Assembly: GCA_934623455.1 (NCBI GenBank)
Contig: CAKTVK010000059.1
Coordinates: forward strand, 1 to 11,929
DNA length: 11,929 bases
Origin: an uncultured Eggerthellaceae bacterium
Lineage (GTDB): Bacteria; Actinomycetota; Coriobacteriia; Coriobacteriales; Eggerthellaceae
Direction of reading: 5' to 3'
Part shown: positions 6,861 to 11,929 of the stretch, piece after piece
How positions within the stretch are numbered: the first letter of the stretch is position 1
Layout of the letters: each line of letters starts with the position of its first letter
Position numbers and translations under genes: made by a program
The notes under the pieces: model-generated
What the model was told of the DNA's origin: nothing
Databases searched by the model: none
What the model saw: the letters and a program-made list of their open reading frames with translations, nothing else

Positions 6861-9356
6861 CTACCTATTAATCTGAAAGCCGGATTTCTTGTATTCATCA
6901 AAGTCGGCGTAACCCTCGCCTGGCACATAATCAACGAAATTATGCTCAACAAGAATTTGCTCTTCGGGAAGGACATCACCTTCCTTGTACGGATATACCT
7001 TGCAAATCATGCATTTAATCGAAGATCCCACTCCAGAAGGACCAGTCTCAAACGCCTTCGTACAGTTGTTGGGATTCGATTTAAAAGTACCAAACAGATT
7101 AGGTTCAGCACCATCTTCCTCGGGATACCACCAGCCATGCTCGGCATGAACCGTCCCTTCGCCAATCGTCTCGCTCAAGAACGCCCTTTGGCGGAACCTG
7201 CCATGATCGTTCGCAACCCAAACATAACTTCCATCTTCGATTCCATATTTTTTTGCATCCGCTGGATTGATGGTCAAAAGAGGCTCAGGATGAAGCTCGC
7301 GCATTGTGGGTTGCTGGCGATTCTCGGAATGGAAAAATTCCCAAGATCGACCACCTGAAGTCAGAATAAGAGGATATTCCTTCATCAACTCAGGCGTAGA
7401 CAGCGGCGATTGCGGAGGCTCGATATGATATGGAGTAGAACGCAGGCCCCAAATATTGTAAACAAACGGCGTCAACTCAACTCGACCAGATTGAGTATTA
7501 AAGCCAATGGACCCATCGGGACGACATAAGCCCTTCTCGTACTTCCTACACACACCATTCCACTCGTCATATGCATACGCACCCGCTTCGGCAAGCTGAT
7601 ACAAACCCTTATCGAAACGGGAATGATGGGAACCCCATGCGGCAAGTTGAAGATTGGTTGTTTTGAAGCCCTTCATAACATCTGGATCGGGCAAACGACA
7701 ATCCGTTAAGTACCAATCCATCATTTCGATATCGTCTTTCCATGGCCAAAAATCTGGATTTAAGCGATGTCCCATCTCAATCATTATCTGCTCATCAGAT
7801 TTTGCCTCATAGAATGAACAAGCTTTAGTGATGGAGCGCACGGGGGTCCACCATGTACGTACAGAATTACGTTCGGGGCTCATGGCCACAGGAAGCAATA
7901 CATCAGCGCATGCAACGGAAATGGGAGTAATAAAGGGATCGGCGTTTACGACAAAGGGGACTTTGCGCATTGCCTCATAAACACGTGCAGCATCCATACC
8001 CGGATTGGCAATCGCATTAGACGTTTCGATCCAAAGCATCTTGATAGGAATAGGCTCCCCAACTTCCATCGCCCGAAGCAAAGCATCGGAGGACGCGTGC
8101 GTGGTGAATTCTTCGCAATCATCTCCAAAAGCGTATTTCATCGTGAGTTTCTTGGCTCGCCATTCCTCGGGAATAACTGGCTCGGTAAGCGGGAGATCGG
8201 TTGCATCGAAGGCATTGCGAATAAGAATCTGCCCACCAGGAACATCTACGTTTCCGGTAATCGCCATCAAATCGCAACAAGCAAGATTCAAAGACATTGC
8301 AGAAAGCTGCTGGTCCATAGCAAGACCCCACTGGATAGCAGCGGGCTTAGTGGTTGCATACATGCGCGCCGACCCAACAATGTCATCAACAGACAATCCC
8401 GTTATTTCAGATGCCCATTCAGGCGTGAAATCTTTGACCGATTCGGCAAGAGCGTCAAACCCAGAACACCAGCAATCAACGAAGTCGTGGTCATAGAGGT
8501 CTTCTGCAATGATAACGTTGAGCCATGCGCAGCCAAGCGCAGCATCGGTGCCGGGACGAATCTGCAGGAAGTATTCAGCACGAGCGCCCCACCAAGTCAA
8601 ACGAGGGTCAATAGAGATAATCTTCGAGCCCATCTGAACACACACAGCAAGCCAATGGCCGATATAACCATCTGCATTTGATTTCAGCGGCTCATTACCC
8701 CAGACAACAATTACGCCAGGAACAACGAAATCGGGATTGGCGTAACGGTCCTCGTGGCCTTCTGCCGCGTCGGCAAGCAGATAGTCGCCAAACGGCGCAA
8801 AAGCGCCAAACATACGGGGTAGATAGCAGGCGAAGCCAGTAAATCCGAATGTTGAAATATTGGGCGTCTTCAATGCGCAATTGCCGAAATAAGTCATAGG
8901 GCCAGTATTTCGTCCAGTTCCGTGAATAAGGAGAATAGAACTTCCGCCCCACTCCTCCCAGACCTTGCGAACCTGCGCTTCGCAAATGTCAAGCGCCTCA
9001 TCCCAAGAAATACGCTCCCACTGATTAGCTCCTCGTCCTTCAAGGTGAGGGTTCTCTGGCGTCCAGTCAACGCGTTTCATCGGATATTTCAAACGGTCGG
9101 GATTGTTCACCGCATCAGGAAGGTCAAGACAGCGAACGCAAAGCTTGCCATTCGTGAACGGGTTAAGAGGATCGCCCTCGACACGTTCCAGCTTGCCATC
9201 CTTGACGTACAGCAAAATGCCACAAGAATTATGGCAACCCGGAGGAGACCAATGGTTGGTCCTCGTCACTACATAGCCATCCTCCTCCCAACGAAACTCC
9301 CCCTCGTGGTACGCCTCTCGATTGAGCTCACTAAGCCATTCATCGTACATAGACAT
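6861..9356 (-). CDS. Molybdopterin oxidoreductase, catechol-dehydroxylase-like catalytic subunit (cassette B)
   Basis: I chose the ATG at 9356 (MSMYDEWLSEL), since GAGGAGGG (9364-9371) lies at ideal spacing; the ATG at 9362 touches that site and upstream starts (to 9413) have none. The 831-residue protein has no Tat signal, so it is cytosolic. C41, C45, C73 and C76 (CHNSC ... LCVRC) form the probable N-terminal [4Fe-4S] site. HGTGRNTG (145-152) and TGFACYLPR (173-181) mark the Mo-binding core, with C177 as the likely Mo ligand. The C-terminal domain has TSGGRSWEFFHSENRQ and AEHGWWYPEE (738-747). It resembles the cassette A enzyme across its length but differs in many positions and has a longer C-terminal tail, so a distinct substrate is likely. 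Its ferredoxin follows 9 nt after the stop. Reductive dehydroxylation of a catechol-like aromatic is the leading inference; an acetylene-hydratase- or transhydroxylase-like reaction remains possible. Confidence 0.9.
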   Translation of the reverse strand: MSMYDEWLSELNREAYHEGEFRWEEDGYVVTRTNHWSPPGCHNSCGILLYVKDGKLERVEGDPLNPFTNGKLCVRCLDLPDAVNNPDRLKYPMKRVDWTPENPHLEGRGANQWERISWDEALDICEAQVRKVWEEWGGSSILLIHGTGRNTGPMTYFGNCALKTPNISTFGFTGFACYLPRMFGAFAPFGDYLLADAAEGHEDRYANPDFVVPGVIVVWGNEPLKSNADGYIGHWLAVCVQMGSKIISIDPRLTWWGARAEYFLQIRPGTDAALGCAWLNVIIAEDLYDHDFVDCWCSGFDALAESVKDFTPEWASEITGLSVDDIVGSARMYATTKPAAIQWGLAMDQQLSAMSLNLACCDLMAITGNVDVPGGQILIRNAFDATDLPLTEPVIPEEWRAKKLTMKYAFGDDCEEFTTHASSDALLRAMEVGEPIPIKMLWIETSNAIANPGMDAARVYEAMRKVPFVVNADPFITPISVACADVLLPVAMSPERNSVRTWWTPVRSITKACSFYEAKSDEQIMIEMGHRLNPDFWPWKDDIEMMDWYLTDCRLPDPDVMKGFKTTNLQLAAWGSHHSRFDKGLYQLAEAGAYAYDEWNGVCRKYEKGLCRPDGSIGFNTQSGRVELTPFVYNIWGLRSTPYHIEPPQSPLSTPELMKEYPLILTSGGRSWEFFHSENRQQPTMRELHPEPLLTINPADAKKYGIEDGSYVWVANDHGRFRQRAFLSETIGEGTVHAEHGWWYPEEDGAEPNLFGTFKSNPNNCTKAFETGPSGVGSSIKCMICKVYPYKEGDVLPEEQILVEHNFVDYVPGEGYADFDEYKKSGFQINR

Positions 9357-9379
9357 ACGCATCCCTCCTCTTTGTATAA

Positions 9380-9398
9380 CCAATTCCCCATGAATTGG
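9380..9398. promoter_or_regulatory. Palindrome just upstream of cassette B ribosome site
   Basis: CCAATTC (9380-9386) and GAATTGG (9392-9398) are perfect 7-bp arms around 5 nt, ending 9 nt before the GAGGAGGG ribosome site of the Mo enzyme. It may be an operator for the cassette or a leader hairpin affecting translation. No T-tract follows, so it is not a terminator. Confidence 0.5.
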
Positions 9399-9494
9399 AT
9401 TTACGGCAGACAAAAGTTCATCAGCGCATGCAAATGCCCTCTCGCGCTAGAAAAACAATAAAGTCCAGCGGTCTTTGCTAGTTAATAGGAGACC

Positions 9495-9752
9495 CTACGC
9501 CGCCCTAACAATCTCTTCCCATTCAGCCACAAACAACGTCTTATCTGAATTCTCCGCGCAGCCTCGATTGACTGCTTCCATGATTGCAGCGAAAGATCCC
9601 GAGCCGTCATGCAAGTACCAATTCAAGAAATCAAAACTCAGACAGATATTCAAAGCATCGAGTGTTTCGTCATTGAAGCGGCGAACCATTTCGACGATAA
9701 TCTGTTCATCGAATTCCCGAAGCAAGCCGACAATAACGGCCAACTGCCACAT
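9495..9752 (-). CDS. Hypothetical small acidic protein (85 aa), possibly 5'-damaged
   Basis: I do not recognise this family. The product starts MWQLAVIVGLLREFDEQ and ends EWEEIVRAA; it is acidic, mostly helical in look, with alternating hydrophobic and charged segments (IIVEMVRRFNDETLDALNICL), and has no Cys-cluster, signal peptide or HTH that I can see. The ATG at 9752 has no ribosome site. In the same frame the coding-like character continues upstream (LNDFFVSFS) but with no start codon, while a nearby ATG (MSDVS) lies in another frame, so a one-base frameshift near the 5' end is possible. It lies 138 nt ahead of the cassette B Mo enzyme on the same strand, so it could be co-expressed with it. 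Confidence 0.5.
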   Translation of the reverse strand: MWQLAVIVGLLREFDEQIIVEMVRRFNDETLDALNICLSFDFLNWYLHDGSGSFAAIMEAVNRGCAENSDKTLFVAEWEEIVRAA

Positions 9753-9816
9753 TGAGAAAGATACAAAGAAATCATTCAGGAAACATCGCTCATAGCGGTT
9801 TGATTGCGCTTAAACC

Positions 9817-9873
9817 CATCAACCTAAACGGTTATTTTTCAGCGGCAAATGGTCTAATCCCTTAGGGTTGATG
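9817..9873. repeat. Long-range inverted repeat, possible leader RNA stem
   Basis: CATCAACC (9817-9824) and GGTTGATG (9866-9873) pair perfectly. With a one-base bulge the match extends to TAA/TTA, closing a 41-nt interior. On the minus strand it would lie in the 5' leader ahead of the small gene at 9495-9752. The interior has a short AACC/GGTT stem. Confidence 0.4.
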
Positions 9874-10031
9874 TCTATGAACAGGGGTAATATTATTTTT
9901 CTTGTACTGATTTATTCTTTCCTAATACCGTGACAACAACGAAATACAATCCTCATCCCATTAGCGAATCAACAATAAGCAAGGTATTCTCGCGGCAAAA
10001 TCCGTAAATTAATCAAGCCGCAAGTATTGCT

Positions 10032-10064
10032 AAAAAAAATCGATTGCCTAAAAACAATCGATTT
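10032..10064 (-). terminator. Rho-independent terminator of the LuxR regulator gene
   Basis: On the minus strand, AAATCGATTG (10064-10055) pairs perfectly with CAATCGATTT (10046-10037) around an 8-nt loop, and the T-run continues through 10032. The stem is AT-rich but 10 bp long. It lies about 150 nt past the regulator stop, separating it from the metabolic genes. Confidence 0.65.
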
Positions 10065-10085
10065 ACATTCGAACAATCTATTGTT
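10053..10085. promoter_or_regulatory. Operator-like AACAATC repeats and palindrome
   Basis: AACAATC occurs at 10053-10059 and again at 10072-10078, a start-to-start distance of 19 bp, about two helical turns. The second copy forms a perfect palindrome AACAAT-CT-ATTGTT (10072-10085). This may be a binding site for the neighbouring LuxR-type regulator; that is inference from position and symmetry only. Confidence 0.35.
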
Positions 10086-10215
10086 TACCTCAGTTGGAAA
10101 CCGCACGCCTTCGACTAAAAGCCACGAAGACAGCTATCTGGGACCATCGAAGCAACCTGTTCTATTTTTAGAGATTTAGATTTAAGGCATACAAACGAAA
10201 GGCGATTGCATCGCA

Positions 10216-11634
10216 TTATTCAACAGCTATCCCCTCAATCATCTCAATAAGCTCTTCGCGAGAATGCACGCCCGCCTTCTGGTAAATACTATGAATATGC
10301 GATTTCACCGTATGATACGAGATAAACAAATGCTCCTCGATGTATTTAGCGCTATAACCACGAGAAAGCAAAACAAGGACTTCTTCCTGTCTTGGAGATA
10401 GGCCAATTCTTTTCGACAAAATGGCACACCGATTTTTCCAGCTAGTTAGACGCATCGGCGTCTCAACGCCCTCTGATTCACCATCCGCAATCAATAAGCG
10501 CTCGATGCTCAAAGATGTGTAATCATCACTATCCTGAACAATACCCGATTCCTCCACGGGAAAACGATCGGAAAAAAAGAGAGCAGCAAGAAAAGCAAGA
10601 ACGACTATCATTGCCAAAGTAAGCATTTCAGACACAGCATTTAGCTCCATACCGTAACCAAAGGAAAAAAGAGCTATCACAGACCCCGCAACATATCCGA
10701 TATAATTTGAAATACGAGACGCCGTATACGTCCTTATGGGCTGCAATGAGAACAAGTAGACGTTCTCTGATACTGCATAAATGTTTGTTATCGCCTGAAA
10801 AGTAAATACGAATAAAAGAACACAGCAGCAAACGATTTTAACAAGTAAGCTGTCGACAAAAGCGATGGGAAGCAAACCCACCGCCGCACATGGCAGGAAA
10901 AAGCGAAGCTGGTTCTTCTCGGAGACAAGTACGGGAACTCTATTCCCAGCACAATCAAACACCATGGCAAAAACAGCTACAACGACGATAAATCCAGAAA
11001 GTAATATTACGTGTTCGTAGCCATTTAAACCCAAAAGCACGATAAGGCTCATAGCGTAGCCCAAGCAGCACGACTGAGACAATGATGCAGCTGAAGATTT
11101 CCACGACATTCTATTTCTTTTCTTGGAATCTTCGGAGCTTACGAAACAATCACTTTCACTTGAGGCAATTCGATACGCGCACAAAGAAGACAAAGATCCC
11201 AGAACGGCGATAAAGCATATCAGCAGCTGACAAATAATAATCGGACGAACATAAAGTACTATCGTAGCTCCAAGAGCAGCAAACCCCAAACAAACGGGAA
11301 TATTAATAATAAGTAATTCCCGAGAAAGACTTCCTATATAACCCGAAGTAAGCATCAGGAATCCTGCAACGCAAAAACCCAAGACCGCGAAAGAAACAAC
11401 AGACGAAGAAAAAGACGGAACGACCGAAAAAAGAACCATCGCGAGCATCGGCGCAAGAGCAGTAAAAACGGAGAGAAGCAAAAACCCAAGCCTCGAAGAA
11501 ACCGCATCCGAAAGACCCCATCCAACAATGCAAGTAGTAAGTAATCCTGAGAAAAAGCTCACGACTAAATAAATGCATTGAAAAGGCTCCCCCATTACAG
11601 TAGAAACCAGCTGATTTGATCCGTTGGTTCCCAT
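10216..11634 (-). CDS. LuxR-family regulator with polytopic membrane domain, probably N-terminally truncated
   Basis: The 472-residue product joins a membrane domain to a C-terminal GerE/LuxR helix-turn-helix (about 411-465: LSPRQEEVLVLLSRGYSAKYI, then SYHTVKSHIHSIYQK). This architecture is abundant in Eggerthellaceae, where it is often beside xenobiotic-metabolism genes. I count about 11 hydrophobic helices: five before the central basic loop (SKKRNRMSWKS, about 170-180) and six after it. Relatives normally have twelve in a six-plus-six plan, so helix 1 seems missing. The start at 11634 has no ribosome site, an in-frame stop lies 15 nt upstream, and the GC-rich IS110 end begins right there. 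I infer that the insertion removed the native start and promoter. If intact it would sense a small molecule and control the downstream cassettes. The protein may still be made from an IS-borne promoter, or not at all. Confidence 0.85.
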   Translation of the reverse strand: MGTNGSNQLVSTVMGEPFQCIYLVVSFFSGLLTTCIVGWGLSDAVSSRLGFLLLSVFTALAPMLAMVLFSVVPSFSSSVVSFAVLGFCVAGFLMLTSGYIGSLSRELLIINIPVCLGFAALGATIVLYVRPIIICQLLICFIAVLGSLSSLCAYRIASSESDCFVSSEDSKKRNRMSWKSSAASLSQSCCLGYAMSLIVLLGLNGYEHVILLSGFIVVVAVFAMVFDCAGNRVPVLVSEKNQLRFFLPCAAVGLLPIAFVDSLLVKIVCCCVLLFVFTFQAITNIYAVSENVYLFSLQPIRTYTASRISNYIGYVAGSVIALFSFGYGMELNAVSEMLTLAMIVVLAFLAALFFSDRFPVEESGIVQDSDDYTSLSIERLLIADGESEGVETPMRLTSWKNRCAILSKRIGLSPRQEEVLVLLSRGYSAKYIEEHLFISYHTVKSHIHSIYQKAGVHSREELIEMIEGIAVE

Positions 11635-11662
11635 ACCGTCGGGATCGGATTACGATTGAACC

Positions 11663-11870
11663 ATGTCCTAGAGGACTGCCGATCGGGCGCCCGTGGACGG
11701 CCTTTCGCCCCTGCCCCATAGAGGGCCCGGGGGGTGTTGCCGACGCGGGCGCCGCTGTTTCCGACGACTGATAGGAAACTGCCGGACCCTCCGTCCGAAG
11801 AGAGCCACGGCCAGGTAATGTGGGTGTCGCAAGAAGCAGCGTTCCGATCGACCGACGATTGGAAGGATAC
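11663..11870 (+). ncRNA. Candidate IS110 bridge RNA (non-coding left end)
   Basis: IS110-group elements encode a structured bridge RNA in the non-coding DNA upstream of the transposase. Here that DNA has a short 5' stem GTCC-TAGA-GGAC (11665-11676), a GC-rich stem with loop CATAGAG near 11711-11733, a stem GC-T-GTTTCC / GGAAAC-T-GC with an 11-nt loop (11754-11782), and CGGAC/GTCCG (11783-11797). A TACGAT at 11651-11656 could be the -10 of a promoter completed when the element circularises. Ends are estimates; the guide loops are not assigned. Confidence 0.5.
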
Positions 11871-11874
11871 CACC

Positions 11875-11929
11875 ATGATCCCAGAAGCGCTAACCTGCAC
11901 GGCCGTATTGGGCCTCGACGTCGGCAAAT
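11875..11929 (+). CDS. IS110-family DEDD transposase, N-terminal fragment
   Basis: GGAAGGA (11861-11867) precedes an ATG at 11875 by 7 nt. The frame reads MIPEALTCTAVLGLDVGK before the window ends. The GLDVGK segment matches the first motif of the RuvC-like DEDD domain, with its aspartate the first catalytic acid. This is the only non-minus-strand gene here. The catalytic and serine-containing C-terminal domains lie beyond the window, so intactness is unknown. Confidence 0.8.
   Translation, partial: MIPEALTCTAVLGLDVGK

Larger units (their letters stand above)
9753..10215. other. AT-rich intergenic region with regulatory repeats
   Basis: No convincing gene lies in these 463 nt. The contents are a small hairpin right after the regulator stop (GCGAT/ATCGC, 10202-10214), operator-like repeats and a terminator (10032-10085), and a long-range inverted repeat (9817-9873). 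The promoter for the downstream cassette probably lies here, but several weak -35/-10 pairs are possible and I cannot choose one. Confidence 0.6.
11635..11929 (+). mobile_element. Left end of an IS110-family insertion sequence (partial)
   Basis: The left boundary is approximate: GC content jumps from 21/60 in 11521-11580 to 44/60 in 11701-11760, with the change near 11635. The transposase starts at 11875 and runs out of the window. About 235 nt of non-coding DNA before it, and no obvious terminal inverted repeat, fit the IS110 group layout. The right end is outside the window, so the target core cannot be defined. Confidence 0.8.

Noticed and set aside
6450..7358. Long open frame on the plus strand (about 300 codons) opposite the ferredoxin and Mo-enzyme genes
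   Set aside because: It is antisense to two strongly supported genes, has no family motifs, and its openness follows from their codon bias.
11630..11720. CCCATA shared by the left flank (11630-11635) and the candidate bridge RNA (11715-11720) as a target-guide match
   Set aside because: A 6-mer match is expected by chance at this length, the RNA copy sits in a terminal loop rather than a proven guide loop, and the element boundary is uncertain.
1..11929. Tat signals, NrfD-type membrane anchors, tRNA genes and CRISPR arrays
   Set aside because: I looked for each and found none; N-termini of both Mo enzymes lack a twin-arginine motif, and no regularly spaced direct repeats were seen.

Overview
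The window looks like an accessory metabolic island from an anaerobic gut-type actinobacterium of the Coriobacteriia (Eggerthellaceae: Eggerthella/Gordonibacter-like). I infer this from the gene set: molybdopterin oxidoreductases of the catechol-dehydroxylase / acetylene-hydratase / pyrogallol-transhydroxylase group, small dicluster ferredoxins, OFA-like MFS carriers, and a LuxR-type regulator with a polytopic membrane domain. Except for an incoming IS110 element at the right edge, every gene is on the minus strand, so transcription runs from right to left.

Layout in transcription order. (1) 11635-11929: left end of an IS110-family element (DEDD transposase start, plus strand), with about 235 nt of GC-rich, highly structured non-coding DNA in front of the transposase, a good candidate for a bridge-RNA locus. 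(2) 10216-11634: membrane LuxR regulator abutting that element, apparently missing its first membrane helix and its promoter. (3) 9753-10215: AT-rich gap with a terminator and operator-like repeats. (4) 9495-9752: small unrecognised gene. (5) Cassette B, 9356-5068: Mo enzyme, ferredoxin, MFS carrier. (6) Cassette A, 4968-825: MFS carrier, Mo enzyme, ferredoxin. (7) A terminator, then a 61-residue Cys-rich zinc-ribbon protein. (8) 69-402: remnant of a URO-D-type (corrinoid methyltransferase-like) gene with a large internal deletion.

The probable logic is uptake of an aromatic or other small organic acid by each MFS protein, reductive conversion (for example catechol dehydroxylation) by the cytoplasmic Mo enzyme, and electron delivery by the dedicated two-cluster ferredoxin. 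Neither Mo enzyme has a Tat signal and no NrfD-type anchor is present, so the chemistry is expected to be cytosolic. The two cassettes are paralogous but clearly divergent and have different gene order, suggesting two different substrates. The substrates cannot be read from sequence.

Two composition breaks stand out. The cassette B ferredoxin and its flanking hairpins are about 63% GC inside DNA of roughly 35-55% GC, and the IS110 end is even richer. No tRNA, rRNA or CRISPR array was seen.
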